Source of the DNA: Adhaeribacter pallidiroseus
GTDB lineage: Bacteria > Bacteroidota > Bacteroidia > Cytophagales > Hymenobacteraceae
Assembly (NCBI RefSeq): GCF_003340495.1
Contig: NZ_QASA01000001.1
Span: forward strand, 3,410,001 to 3,474,000
Reading direction: 5' to 3'
DNA length: 64,000 nt
A model generated the notes under the pieces. That model was not told where the DNA came from. It ran no database searches and saw only the letters and a program-made list of their open reading frames with translations. Positions 47,071 to 56,957 of the stretch are shown piece by piece. A program made the position numbers and the translations under genes. Position 1 is the stretch's first letter, and every line of letters begins with the position of its first letter.

Positions 47071-47289
47071 ATGCGGCCCGAGCTGGAAGATATTAAACAG
47101 TTGGAAGATTTGGTAAACGGCAGTTTACCGGAAGAGCAAGCCCAAGATTTGGAAATCCGGTTACTCTGGGACCAATCCTGGCAACTGGCTTTGCGCCAGC
47201 AACAAGTAGCTTATCAGGCCATCAGGGCGGCTGGCCGGCAGCAGCTCCGCGCCGAATTAAAAAGCATTCATGCCCGCCTGTTTTCTTAG
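47071..47289 (+). CDS. Small soluble protein, possible truncated anti-sigma-like partner
   Basis: A 72-residue protein. Residues 1-40 (LEDIKQLEDLVNGSLPEEQAQDLEIRLLWDQSWQLALRQQQ) follow the plan of the N-terminal helices of Bacteroidota anti-sigma factors: a short helix with NGSLPEEQ, then LEIRLLWDxxW. The similar start in the protease at 2160 is LIEQYLAGELSRSERDAFDLYRQNDPVF. Here the protein ends with RAELKSIHARLFS and has no membrane helix or periplasmic domain. It lies after the ECF sigma gene at 46345. I infer a minimal cytoplasmic sigma-binding protein; there is no direct proof. Length and codon use look real, with an A/T-rich leader before the ATG. Confidence 0.6.
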   Translation: MRPELEDIKQLEDLVNGSLPEEQAQDLEIRLLWDQSWQLALRQQQVAYQAIRAAGRQQLRAELKSIHARLFS

Positions 47290-47494
47290 ATTCTATAAAG
47301 TAAAACGGACTACTACTTTCTTACTATTGTAATATTTCATTTTTTTAAATTTTCACTTTGCAGCTTGCCCTAATTAAAAGCAAATGATTTAACCAACAAT
47401 TAATTTCCCCTATTATTCTTAACCAGAATAACTTTTAATGGAAAGCTTTTGACCTGCTAACAAAAGCCTTTTAAATTCCAGTTCTTGCCATAAT

Positions 47495-47502
47495 TATATT
47501 TG
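47495..47502 (+). promoter_or_regulatory. Candidate -7 box of clpP
   Basis: TATATTTG matches the Bacteroidota -7 element TAnnTTTG, 78 bases before the clpP ATG. No clear -33 TTTG was found, so confidence is low. Confidence 0.3.
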
Positions 47503-47580
47503 AGTATCTGTAAACCGGTTTATCAATAACCTGTCCGGAACTTTCGTGTCCTTTTTTTAAAAATTTTAAATTTTAATCAT

Positions 47581-48270
47581 ATGTATTCTACCAATTATAA
47601 TCAAAAAGAATTCCGGCGATTTGCCGTGCATGGGCAAAACGTAAACGGCCTGGCCCTGGACCAATACGTACACACCATCGAGAACATGACACGCTCTGTT
47701 ATTGAGGAAAGACCCGTTAACTTTCGGGAAGTAGATGTTTTTTCGCGGTTAATGGCCGACCGCATTGTTTTTCTGGGCACTGCCGTGGACGACAACATTG
47801 CCAACATTATTGTGGCTCAAATGCTTTTTCTGGAGTCCGTGGACGCTAAAAAAGATATTTTGCTGTACATCAACAGTCCGGGTGGCTCGGTATACGCCGG
47901 TTTGGGCATTTACGATACCATGCAGTTTATTCAACCCGATGTGGCCACTATTTGCACCGGCTTAGCCGCTTCCATGGGTTCTGTTTTGTTGTGCGGCGGC
48001 GCTAAAAATAAACGCTCGGCATTACCGCATGCCCGCATCATGATGCACCAACCCAGCAGCGGTGCCCAGGGTCCTGCCTCCGACATCGAGATTTCGGCCC
48101 GTCAAATTTTAAAAATGCGCCAGGAACTATACGAAATTACAGCTTACCACACCGGTAGAACCTACCAGGAAATACACGAAGCCTCGGACCGCGATTACTG
48201 GTTAAAAGCCGCCGAAGCCAAAGATTACGGCCTTATTGATGAAGTGCTGTTAAAAGAAAACAGAAAGTAG
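47581..48270 (+). CDS. clpP: ATP-dependent Clp protease proteolytic subunit ClpP
   Basis: A 229-residue serine peptidase that forms the tetradecameric ClpP chamber with ClpX or ClpA/C ATPases. The triad is Ser131 in [12 protein letters not shown], His156 in [11 protein letters not shown] and Asp205 in [36 protein letters not shown] and [11 protein letters not shown] are also family hallmarks. A clpX gene is not beside it (next are an intergenic region and a secreted-protein gene), unlike the usual tig-clpP-clpX order in Bacteroidota, so this may be a second, stand-alone clpP. The ATG follows a very A/T-rich leader. It ends in TAG. Confidence 0.93.
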   Translation: MYSTNYNQKEFRRFAVHGQNVNGLALDQYVHTIENMTRSVIEERPVNFREVDVFSRLMADRIVFLGTAVDDNIANIIVAQMLFLESVDAKKDILLYINSPGGSVYAGLGIYDTMQFIQPDVATICTGLAASMGSVLLCGGAKNKRSALPHARIMMHQPSSGAQGPASDIEISARQILKMRQELYEITAYHTGRTYQEIHEASDRDYWLKAAEAKDYGLIDEVLLKENRK

Positions 48271-48879
48271 TTGTAAATAATACCGGGCCGCTATTATCCT
48301 GTTCAAATCTGGGAAAAGAAGTCTGTTTACCCAAAATAGATTTCTTTCCCGTTCATTCTTGATTGTAGTAAAGGGTTAGCTTAATAACCCCTTACACCAA
48401 CCGGAGGCGCCGGATTGAAAAAAATTTCCCTGGTCATCTAGTTCTGACCGCGCTGCAATACAGAGTCCCAAATGCCTATAAAATTTTATAGCCTGCTTAT
48501 TTTTATTCATTTACATCTACTTTGTTAATCTGAAATTGCGCCACGGCGTGTTTTATGAGCATTTTCCCGATTCCCTTACCTCTGTTTTCTGGTTTCTGAA
48601 AAGCATTTCCAGCTTTTCGTCCGCCATGCCCATAAACCCCAAATCTCCTTACCCGATTTTCTAATAACGGTAATATTCACTTGATGGAAAACCCGATTTT
48701 CTGAATTAATTGCTTATAAAACGTAATGTACTGTTCCGACAAGAAATGATGATTCGCTCTGACGGATGTCTCGCAAATCTTGGAGAAGAACCAGGTACTC
48801 GCCGGGGCTTGGTGTATCTAGTGCGTACATTCCGGAATGGTATGCTTTCTTATAGTGACGGACGGTTTTTATAAAAATA
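48271..48879. other. Intergenic region between clpP and the propeller-protein gene
   Basis: No recognisable gene. An imperfect hairpin GGGAAAAGAAGTCT...AGATTTCTTTCCC (48311-48350) lies 40 bases after clpP and may terminate it. A 62-codon minus-strand frame (48714-48902) overlaps the next terminator and is probably not a gene. Confidence 0.45.
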
Positions 48880-48918
48880 AAAAAGCTGGATAGTACCCGC
48901 AATACTATCCAGCTTTTT
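48871..48918 (-). terminator. Strong intrinsic terminator of the propeller-protein gene
   Basis: AAAAAGCTGGATAGTA (48880-48895) and TACTATCCAGCTTTTT (48903-48918) form a perfect 16-bp stem. On the minus strand a T-rich tail follows, 15 bases after the stop codon of the gene at 48933. Confidence 0.85.
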
Positions 48919-48932
48919 AAAAAAATAAGAAG

Positions 48933-51900
48933 TTACTTGCTCAAAAGCACTTTTTGGGTATTTCGTACGGCAGGGGTTTGCAATTGCAGCAGGTACAGGC
49001 CATTGGTTTGTTTACCGGCTTGCCATTCTACTTCGTACTTTTTATCTGCCTGCGCTTCTCCCTGAAATAATTTTTTAATTTCCCGGCCCTGACTATCGAG
49101 TACGCGTAGGGTGGCCGGTTGCGTTTTAGGTAAGCTAAACCGAACGCGGAGGCGGTCCGAGAAAGGATTAGGATAAGCTACTACGGTTGAAAGACTAGCG
49201 GTGGCTGGAGCTTCCTCCGTAAACGAAGTTGTTCTGGCCGCTGCCATTGCGCTTGTTGTGGGTAAAACTTTCACCAGCCAGAAATCGGTACTGCTTTGGC
49301 TCGGCTGGGTTTTATCGCCGCGTACGCCCGAGTTGGAGCGACCACCTAAGAGCAAACCGCCCTCCCGGGTTTGCGTTATCGTGCGCAGTTCTTCCGTACC
49401 GCTGCCGCCGAAACGTTGGTCTTGTACTTTGTTGCCATTTTCATCTACTTCTACCAGCCAGTAATCGCTTTCGCCCTGGCTGGCCTGGCTTTTATCGCCG
49501 CTTACCCCGGAAAGAGAATGCCCCGCCAGCAGGTAATGCCCCTGGCTGGTGTAGGTACTGGCCCGGAGCTCATCGTCGTTGTTGCCCCCAAAGGTTTTAT
49601 CCCAGATTTTGTTTCCCGCTGCATTAAATTTGAGAAGCCAGTAATCTTTGCCGCCCTGGTTATCCTGAGATTTTTCGCCGCTCTTACCGGAGTAACTCCA
49701 GCCCGCAATAAAGTAGTTACTCCCTTGCGCTTGACCGATAGTATAAGCTTTTTCGGTATCGTCGCCGCCAAATGTTTTGCTCCACTCCAGCGTGCCTCGC
49801 GCGTTGGTTTTTACTACCCAGTAATCGCTGTATCCCCGGCTATTTTCTTTTTTATCGCCCCCGGTGTTCGAATCAGAAGTACCGCCCAGCAGCAAGCCGC
49901 CATCCGCGGTTAGAATAAAGCTACCTAGTTCTTCAGTCGCAGCGCCTCCGTAGCGTTTATCCCATACCTTGGTACCTGTTTTACTAATTTTTACCACCCA
50001 GTAATCACGGCCGCCCCGGCTCGCCTGGCTTTTATCTCCACTTATGGGCGAGTTGCTGTAGCCCCCTAAAATATACTCGCCCGAAGCCAACTGAATAACT
50101 TTTATTAATTCATCCTGGCCTGTGCCGCCAAAGGTTTTATCCCATTGTTTAGTACCGTTTTTATCGGTTTTCACGATCCAGTAATCCCGGCTGCCGCGAC
50201 TAGCCTCGGTTTTATCCCCTTCTTTGCCCGAGAAAGAAGAGCCTGCCAGTAAATAGCCGCCGTCCTGGGTTTGAATAAGCCGGTTGAGGTAATCGTTACC
50301 CGTTCCGCCAAAACGTTTGTCCCAGATTTTTTGACCATTTTTATCGGATTTAACGATCCAGTAATCGTTCTGGCCTTGACTGCCCTGCGTTTTATCCCCG
50401 CTCACGCCCGAGTTGGTGTAGCCGCCGGATAAGTAGCCCCCATCCGCAGTCTTAATCACGGAAGTAAAATTATCGGTACCCGAGCCGCCGTAGCGCCTGT
50501 CCCAGGCCAAAAGTACTGGGGTTACCCGAAAGGTTTGCGTAGCTTCGGTAGGTTTAAACTGCGCATTTCCCGCTTGGATAGCTTTAATTGTAACTGTGCC
50601 TACGCCGGTTAGGGTAATAGTACTATCCTGGAGGGTGGCCGGGCCAGATACAATACTAAATGTAACGGGTAAACCGGAGCTGGCCCGGGCCGATAGAGTA
50701 AAGGGCACACTAGCCACAGTTTTATCCGGAATAGTTTCAAAGGCGATATACTGACTAATATTAGTGTTACTATTATCTAGTTTTACTAACCATAAACCCG
50801 TTTCGGCGGCTGTTTTGTCACCGCTGATTCCGGATGAAGAAGTGCCCGCCAACAAATAATTGCCATCCTGAGTTTGCAGAATAGTGTTTAACTCGTCTTT
50901 CTGATCTCCCCCAATGGTTTTATCCCATACTTTCGTACCGTTGGGGGTTAATTTTACCACCCAGTAATCTACAAATTCTTCCGGAAACTCACTATTAACA
51001 TTCCCAACCGGGGCTTCGGTTTTATCTTCCCCCACTCTCGAAACCGAAGATCCGCCTACGATGTACCCGCCATCCTGGGTTTGCTGAACCCCGGCCAGAA
51101 AATCGTCCCGGTCGCCGCCAATGGTATTATCCCAAACCTTATTGCCTTCGGCGGTTAGCTTTACCACCCAGTAATCCGGTATGCCCGGAACCAGACTTTT
51201 AAAAGATTCGGATTTATCGCCGCTCTTATCGGAGTCCGAGGTACCTCCCACGATAAAGCCTCCATCTTGGGTGGCTTGCAACGACTCGAGAATGTCTTCC
51301 CGGGTTCCACCAATGGTTTTATCCCAAACTTTGTTGCCCTGCGCATTGAGCTTGATGAGCCAAAAATCTAAAAAATTAGAACTGCCAATCTCATCCTGGG
51401 TTTTGTCGCCGCTAATGTCCGAATTAGAAGAGCCTCCTAATATATAGCCACCATCCTGGGTTAACTGCACCGTGGCTAACTGATCTTGATCATCGCCGCC
51501 AAACGATTTATCCCAGGCTTTGCTCCCGTTGGCGGTTAATTTTACCACCCAGTAATCTTGGGTGTAACCAATGGAGGCGCCGTTTTGATTTTCCTGGGTT
51601 TTATCGCCGCTGATTCCGGAAGTAGAACTGCCCCCCACGATATAGCCACCATCCGGGGTTTGTTGAATGGCAGCCAGCAAATCATCCCGATTGCCTCCCA
51701 GGGTTTTATCCCACTCTTTGCTGCCATCGGCTTTTACTTTAACCACCCAATAATCAAATTGGCCTCTACTGGCTTCGGATTTATCGCCGGATTTGCCGGC
51801 GTTGGTATAACCGCCCAGAATATAGCCATCATCTTGGGTTTGTTGCAGGGCAGTTAAGAAAAAAGAAGTACCGTTCCCCACAAAAGATTTTTCCCAGATA

Positions 51901-52166
51901 AGGATGCCATCGGCCGTTAGCTTAATCAATCCAAAGCCTTGCTTGCTAGCAGAACGAACATTACCCGCCGTAATAAAGCCACCCTCGCGGGTTTGCTGAA
52001 TCCGGGGAAAGTTACCGCCGATACTCTTATCCCAAATTTTATTTTGAGCACAGGTTACCGCTGGCAAAGTTAGCGTAAACAGAAGAATAGCACCTACTTG
52101 GCGCCACCAGGGTGTAAATATCCGGCTCTCCAGAACCAGATAAAAACAAGATAAAGGTGTTTTCAT
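48933..52166 (-). CDS. Secreted double-propeller-like repeat protein with T9SS sorting domain
   Basis: A 1077-residue secreted protein: leader plus hydrophobic signal (AILLFTLTLPAVTCAQ), then repeats of about 60-75 residues with the pattern VWDKTIGG, DDFLxxxQQTQDGGYIxGGSSxS, SGDKTE and DYWVVKLxxxGxK. Seven WDK starts occur before, and seven after, an Ig-like domain (about 50510-50755; VTFSIVSGPATLQDSTIT, a bacterial MBG/YDG-like strand pattern). I therefore infer two seven-bladed beta-propellers joined by an Ig domain. The C-terminus VVAYPNPFSDRLRVRFSL...GLYLLQLQ is a type A T9SS sorting domain. Such repeat proteins are presumably surface exposed; the binding partner is unknown. A hairpin at 52238-52275 lies upstream of the start, and a strong terminator follows. 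Confidence 0.85.
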   Translation of the reverse strand: MKTPLSCFYLVLESRIFTPWWRQVGAILLFTLTLPAVTCAQNKIWDKSIGGNFPRIQQTREGGFITAGNVRSASKQGFGLIKLTADGILIWEKSFVGNGTSFFLTALQQTQDDGYILGGYTNAGKSGDKSEASRGQFDYWVVKVKADGSKEWDKTLGGNRDDLLAAIQQTPDGGYIVGGSSTSGISGDKTQENQNGASIGYTQDYWVVKLTANGSKAWDKSFGGDDQDQLATVQLTQDGGYILGGSSNSDISGDKTQDEIGSSNFLDFWLIKLNAQGNKVWDKTIGGTREDILESLQATQDGGFIVGGTSDSDKSGDKSESFKSLVPGIPDYWVVKLTAEGNKVWDNTIGGDRDDFLAGVQQTQDGGYIVGGSSVSRVGEDKTEAPVGNVNSEFPEEFVDYWVVKLTPNGTKVWDKTIGGDQKDELNTILQTQDGNYLLAGTSSSGISGDKTAAETGLWLVKLDNSNTNISQYIAFETIPDKTVASVPFTLSARASSGLPVTFSIVSGPATLQDSTITLTGVGTVTIKAIQAGNAQFKPTEATQTFRVTPVLLAWDRRYGGSGTDNFTSVIKTADGGYLSGGYTNSGVSGDKTQGSQGQNDYWIVKSDKNGQKIWDKRFGGTGNDYLNRLIQTQDGGYLLAGSSFSGKEGDKTEASRGSRDYWIVKTDKNGTKQWDKTFGGTGQDELIKVIQLASGEYILGGYSNSPISGDKSQASRGGRDYWVVKISKTGTKVWDKRYGGAATEELGSFILTADGGLLLGGTSDSNTGGDKKENSRGYSDYWVVKTNARGTLEWSKTFGGDDTEKAYTIGQAQGSNYFIAGWSYSGKSGEKSQDNQGGKDYWLLKFNAAGNKIWDKTFGGNNDDELRASTYTSQGHYLLAGHSLSGVSGDKSQASQGESDYWLVEVDENGNKVQDQRFGGSGTEELRTITQTREGGLLLGGRSNSGVRGDKTQPSQSSTDFWLVKVLPTTSAMAAARTTSFTEEAPATASLSTVVAYPNPFSDRLRVRFSLPKTQPATLRVLDSQGREIKKLFQGEAQADKKYEVEWQAGKQTNGLYLLQLQTPAVRNTQKVLLSK

Positions 52167-52237
52167 AGAGTGATGATGGAAAAGGTAAAATGTTTGATTC
52201 CGGACAGTTTCGATTAGTGACTCTTGCCCATATATAC

Positions 52238-52275
52238 ATTCGGTTCACGAGTAACTTGTTACACGTGAACCGAAT
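52238..52275. promoter_or_regulatory. 12-bp inverted repeat upstream of the propeller-protein gene
   Basis: ATTCGGTTCACG (52238-52249) and CGTGAACCGAAT (52264-52275) are perfect complements with a 14-base centre, 72 bases upstream of the minus-strand start codon. It may be an operator or leader hairpin. Confidence 0.45.
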
Positions 52276-53356
52276 AAAAATTTAAAAAAGAAGCTTGGTT
52301 GCTGGCACTAAACTTTCTAGCCCGTTTATTGATTAGCTGGGGAGAATACTTGCCCGGGAAATTGATGGGCAGCTCGGTCGCAATAATATTTCAGGAAAGA
52401 AATGCGTATATTTAGGATGATTCAAAGAGGCACAAATTAATAAGCAGCTTTATTTACCTGAACCACGAGACTCATTTTACGCCCCTTAGAAAGCAGTTCT
52501 AAAACAACTTTACAGCAGCGGGTATAAAAAAATAATCTTTTCCCAATAAATATCGGATTTAATGGTGTGAGATTTTGAAAGTTATTTATCTGCTTCGGCT
52601 CGGTAAGTTATGATTAAACCTGCATGGTATTGTTTGTTCAATGGCTAGCCTTTTTAAGTGTTTTGCAGAAAAGTACTCTAATTCTTCCCGTAATTCAGCG
52701 CATGTAACACGCGTAAATTTTTTAAATAAATGCCTCGCTTGAACTCATACGATTGATTCTACTCTTAAATAGCTACAACGCACACGCCCGCTTAACATTT
52801 CATAACCTTTTTACCGTTTTTACTTGTTCTAAGCAGCTTCTACCGCGGTTAATTGCTGTGGTTTATTGCTGTTGGATAATCACTTGATTTCCGCAGATAG
52901 CGATGATAAATGAATCGATTCACGTGCATCAATGCACAAAATGCAGCAGCGGACGCGTTAGTACATCTTGTTCCGATGAACTAAAACGTTCCACAAGAAA
53001 ATAATAAAGATTTTTAAAATTTCATGCCGTTAGCAAGCGCCGCATCCGTTTCTTCATTTTTAGTGCTCCCCTAAGAGCGAAACAGAGTTGGCTTTCAGGC
53101 CCACTTTAATTTTCCCTCTCCTTTTTATTCAGCAATAAATGGTGTTGTATACTATACCAAGAGCTTGGTATAGTATACAACACCATTTGGGCATTATTCT
53201 GTATGTAAAGTAACTCGGCGTTAAAATCAGCAACCTATTTCCGCTGCTGCTCATGAATAATTCTTTTCTTTTATGATTGGGCAATATTAAATTAGTGACC
53301 TGGGCTGCTTTTTCAAATTATCGCCCTGCACTCAAAAAGCCTGAAAGCTTACTCTT
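52276..53356 (+). other. Gene-poor region
   Basis: About 1.1 kb without a recognisable gene on either strand. It contains the 52-bp palindrome at 53137-53188 and A/T motifs near 52278 and 52720. Confidence 0.5.
53137..53188. repeat. Perfect 24-bp inverted repeat with 4-base centre
   Basis: The left arm (53137-53160, AAATGGTGTTGT then ATACTATACCAA) is exactly reverse-complementary to 53165-53188. The centre GAGC is nearly self-complementary, so the whole 52-bp block is an almost perfect palindrome. It has no T tail and lies far from any stop codon on either strand, which argues against a terminator. It is the longest perfect inverted repeat I saw in the window. Confidence 0.9.
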
Positions 53357-53533
53357 CTAAAATCTTCGGGGATCGCCATCTACTCCATCTTTCAGGAGCA
53401 TGGCGAAAACAGTATAATCATTCGGGCAATTAGGTACATGTTTTTCATGGTTTCCAGAACACATAGAGCATGGCACCACAATTTTCTTGTTATCAGCCTG
53501 CTGTGCATTTGCGTGTTGTAATTTGTTTTCCAT
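53357..53533 (-). CDS. 58-residue Cys/His-rich microprotein
   Basis: A small open frame on the minus strand: it starts MENKLQHANAQQADNKK, then has IVVPCSMCSGNHEKHVPNC and ends LLKDGVDGDPRRF before TAG. The pattern C-x2-C-x3-H-x2-H-x3-C is close to a zinc knuckle or a small zinc ribbon, so metal binding is likely (inference). The N-terminus is polar and disordered-looking and there is no signal peptide. The gene stands alone in a 2-kb gene-poor region. I do not recognise the family. Against chance: the cysteines and histidines are clustered, and the frame is GC-richer than its flanks. Confidence 0.6.
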   Translation of the reverse strand: MENKLQHANAQQADNKKIVVPCSMCSGNHEKHVPNCPNDYTVFAMLLKDGVDGDPRRF

Positions 53534-54186
53534 CTGCTTGCTATATTTTAGAGTAGTAAAAATTAAGGTAAAACCATTATAATGGCTAAATATATTTTGC
53601 CTAATATAGCAATCTTTGGTTTTTCCGAAAAATTTTCAACCCTATTGTTGTCTATTTTTTTTAATTTTTTTTAAAATTCTCCTGTATTTATCCTATTGCT
53701 AGCTATAAAATTTTCTATTACACTTGTAATTACTGCCTTTTTTAAATCTGGGTAATTTTTAAAGGTAAAATACAGGCCATCGCTTTTATTAGGGTAAAAA
53801 GAAATATGTGAGCTTGTTTACCAGCTAATAAGCCGAAATATTTACTTTTTTGTTGTGGCCAATGCCTGTTACTTATTGAGCCTAAGAAAGTGCTTTTAAC
53901 TATTTTATTGTACTAAAAGCTTCCTGGGTTTATGCTAAAAAAAAGGCTTTTTAAGACGTGGAGATTTAAAGAAATTACCCGTTGCTGTAGTATAAATAGG
54001 TTGCAACTCTTACTGCTGGTCTGGTCAAAGAATAAAATGAATGTTCTTGGTAACGTATATTTATACTTCTATTCTATCGTATCTGCCTAAATCTGATTAC
54101 ATTTCGCCTAAAGGGGTAAATCAACTCTAGCCAGAAACCGGGTGAATGGGTGGTTGCGTGTTTATCTACCTTACACACAGACAAGA
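53534..54186 (+). other. A/T-rich intergenic region before the truncated haemoglobin gene
   Basis: No gene seen. Long T- and A-rich tracts occur at 53640-53690. It should hold the promoters for the microprotein and for the haemoglobin gene. Confidence 0.5.
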
Positions 54187-54666
54187 ATGAAGAATATACC
54201 TACCTTATACGAATGGGCCGGGGATACCCAGACCTTCGAAACCTTGTTTACCACTTTTTACGACAAAGTTTTACGAGATGATTTACTGGGCGAAGTATTT
54301 CAAAACATGTCGGCTAACCACGTGAAACACGTGGCTCATTTTGTAGCAGAGGTTTTTGGGGGCGATAAGCTATACACCCTGGAAGACGGGGGCAGCCATG
54401 CTTCGATGATTAGTCACCACATTGGCAAAATGCTGAACGAAGAAAAAAGGCAACGCTGGGTACACCTTTTACTTCAATCCGCGGATGAAGTGGGATTAAA
54501 AAGCGATCCGGAATTCCGTTCGGCCTTTGTGGGTTATCTCGAATGGGGTACGCGTATTGCCGTGATTAATTCGCAACTAACAGAAAATCCTATGAACCAG
54601 CAAGAACCCATGCCGCAATGGGGATGGGGTGAAACGGGTGGGCCTTATATTGCAAACGCGAATTAA
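54187..54666 (+). CDS. Group II truncated haemoglobin-like protein
   Basis: A 159-residue protein from the ATG at 54187; an in-frame GTG at 54142 is unlikely. It has the two-on-two globin plan of group II: TLYEWAGDTQTFETLFTTFYDKVLRDDLLGEVF (helices A-B-E start), NHVKHVAHFVAEVFGG with a likely proximal or distal His, and SHASMISHHIGKMLNEEKRQRWVHLLLQSADEVGL (F-G-H). It ends with the extension MPQWGWGETGGPY, seen in other Bacteroidota and proteobacterial members. It binds haem and probably oxygen or NO, in the cytoplasm. It is monocistronic and converges with the DUF885 gene. The exact proximal ligand cannot be fixed without alignment. Confidence 0.85.
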   Translation: MKNIPTLYEWAGDTQTFETLFTTFYDKVLRDDLLGEVFQNMSANHVKHVAHFVAEVFGGDKLYTLEDGGSHASMISHHIGKMLNEEKRQRWVHLLLQSADEVGLKSDPEFRSAFVGYLEWGTRIAVINSQLTENPMNQQEPMPQWGWGETGGPYIANAN

Positions 54667-54736
54667 TAATTTTAACCCTAACTCGATTCCAGAAAGATAA
54701 AAATTATTCTTTCTGCTTGGAGTTTTGCACCTCCGC

Positions 54737-56517
54737 TTATTTCTTTTGCTCCCCCGGAATAAATAGCTTCATCACGGCTTCCCGTATCAGCATAGGTGAT
54801 AATAGTCCTTGGGATAAGATAAAATCATGAAATCGCAGGGCATTAAACTGGGTACCCAACGCCTGCTCCGTGACCTGCCGCAAAGCCAGCATTTTGGTGT
54901 ACCCGTAAAAGTAGCTATTCGCCTGCCCGGGAGCCCGGATGGTATAGCGTTCTACTTCTTGCTGGGCAAAGGCCGTAGATTGCACCACGTCTTGGGTGAG
55001 TACCGCCAGCGCTTGTTCTTGGGTAATGCTACCGGCCTGCAGTTCCGGATCTAGAAATGCGCGCGCTGCCCGTAGCAATAAATAATCCAAAGAAATGAGT
55101 TTTCCTTCGAGCGGCATATACGGACGCATAAGGTATTCGGAATACAAGCCCCAGCCTTCGGCATTCGTTGAGTTAAAAGCATATAAACTACGGGCCTGCG
55201 AAACACCTTCTTCTACCATTTTGTCGAATTGCAGTTCGTGCCCCGGGCGGGCTTCGTGGGCGGTAATCGTCCAAGACGCGGCATCAAAGGTAAAGTCATC
55301 GTATTTGTTTAGGTTTTTTTCGCCGGGAGCCGCGGGCATGTTCAAAGGCAAAACAAATACGCCGCGCTGGCCGGTATTATTTAAAAAAGGCGGGGGTACC
55401 ATGTGCGGAGCCGGCGACTGCGCCGTTTCGGCAGCAGAAGCCAATCGAATAATAGCCGGCCGGTTAGGCAACGTTACCAGTTGGTGTTCATTAATAATTT
55501 TTTCAAGGTCTTTCAGGTGCCGCTCGTAAAGCGGAATAATGGAATCGCCATGAACTTGTTCTTTTTTAATTCCCGGATTACGTCGCGGTAATTACGCGAG
55601 GGCAGGTTACGCTTTTTGGCAATTTGCTCCGCTATGGGTTTCATTTCGTTCTGAATTTCGGTAAAAGCAGCGTGCGCAATTTTCGCCAACTGGGCCGGCG
55701 GAATATCAATGCCGTAATCTTCCAGAGCTAAAGCGTATTCTTCCGGCGGCAGCCGAAAATCGGTCCGTGCTTTTATTAACACCTGCTCGCGTGTCCATTG
55801 GTCGTACGCCTGCACTTGTTTTTTTAGTTCGGCGTAAGGCTGCTCCCAGCCCGTAAGTTTATGTTTTTGGCATAGTTCGGCTATACCCGTGATGATACTT
55901 TCGTTCCGGGATAATTCTACTTCCATCTGTTGGCGCGAAGGATAGATCATGTCGTGGCCGGCGATTTGCTGCGCTACCCGATCCTGCAACGTAGCTGTAA
56001 GGGGTCGGTAGCCTTTTTCCAGGCCAGCGTATTTTTGCATCCGAACAACCGCTGCTTGGCGGCGAGCAGCCGGGGTTTGGTCGTCCAACAGAATCTCCAG
56101 CCCGTCGTAAATCATCGAAGCAGCGTTCAGAAACGGTACTTTCCGGCGCATTTCAAAATCCTGCCGCCGAAAGCCTAACTTTAAGTGATCGATCAGAATA
56201 TGCAAATCCTGCGCCACCGGTCCTGCTTTTTCTGTTTTAGCAGCAGCCACATACCGAGCTACTAAAGCTTCCTGCTCTTTCCGTTCGGCTCGTTGGTTGG
56301 CCAAAGTAGGAATTGCTATTTGCGTATCATATTCCGCTAAACCCTGCGCCGAACCATATTCGGGCGTATACTTTTTATCCAGATCGATGAGTTGCTTGGT
56401 ATACCGGTTCGATTGATCAATCCAACTTCTATCATTTTTTTCCGGTTTAGTCTGCGATCTTACCTTAATCGGCAAAAAAGATAAAGTGAGAACAAGTAGC
56501 GCCAGGAAGCCTTTCAT
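54737..56517 (-). pseudogene. Secreted DUF885 metallopeptidase-like protein, frameshifted
   Basis: The N-terminal part (56517 to about 55570) has a signal peptide (LALLVLTLSFLPIKVRSQ) and the helical first half of DUF885 proteins. It ends REFLK-like with the ELKKNKF frame running into a short out-of-frame tail. The C-terminal part carries the zinc-peptidase signature TAHEARPGHELQF (HExxPGHE) plus the conserved YSEYLMRPYMP and SYFYGYTKMLALR. The frame changes at the A6 run on the minus strand (plus-strand T6, 55562-55567): one more base gives RELKKEQVHGDSIIPLYERHLKDLE, a seamless join. Total length would be about 593 residues, normal for the family. The reading frame is thus either miscalled or newly broken. 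Confidence 0.85.
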
Positions 56518-56837
56518 ATTTTAAGATTCAAGTTTCTGTTTTTAAAATAACAATTTATATCCAGCAATTAGTAAATGCAATGTTAGCCCTTGTCTTTTAT
56601 TTCGCTAGGCTTGCATTTTCCAGGCAAATCTACTCCTTAGTTCTACGGAGACACTCTGGCGAAAACCAAACTCTATAAAGTTTAAAAAGGGTTTGGCGCT
56701 GCTTTTCATTTTTAATTGCTCCGGATTAAAGTGTTTAAAAAGGCATATAACTGGTGGGTTGCTTCTTCCGGCTATAATTCACAACAGACAGCTTTTCAGA
56801 ATTAAATTGCCGGCAGTTTATACATTTTTTAAAAAAG

Positions 56838-56864
56838 TGTCACGTTTTGTGGCACTCAACTGTC
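56838..56864 (+). promoter_or_regulatory. ECF41-type promoter (TGTCAC-N-GTC)
   Basis: TGTCACG (56838-56844), a 16-base spacer, then TGTC (56861-56864). ECF41 sigma factors are known to recognise TGTCACA as -35 and CGTC as -10 with about 16 bases between. The match, 94 bases upstream of an ECF41 sigma gene, indicates autoregulation. Confidence 0.7.
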
Positions 56865-56957
56865 TTTCATAAAACCAATGTTTATCCGGGCAAACTATTA
56901 AATCAAAGCTGTAACTATAAACCCTTTAATCCCGGATAAAAGTTAAACGGAACTACC

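Noticed and set aside
48714-48902. 62-codon minus-strand frame between clpP and the propeller gene
   Set aside because: Its start lies inside the strong terminator hairpin of the neighbouring gene and it resembles nothing known.
53137-53188. Protelomerase (hairpin telomere) site
   Set aside because: The length and symmetry are suggestive, but there is no phage or protelomerase gene nearby and the sequence is inside a continuous chromosome-like segment.
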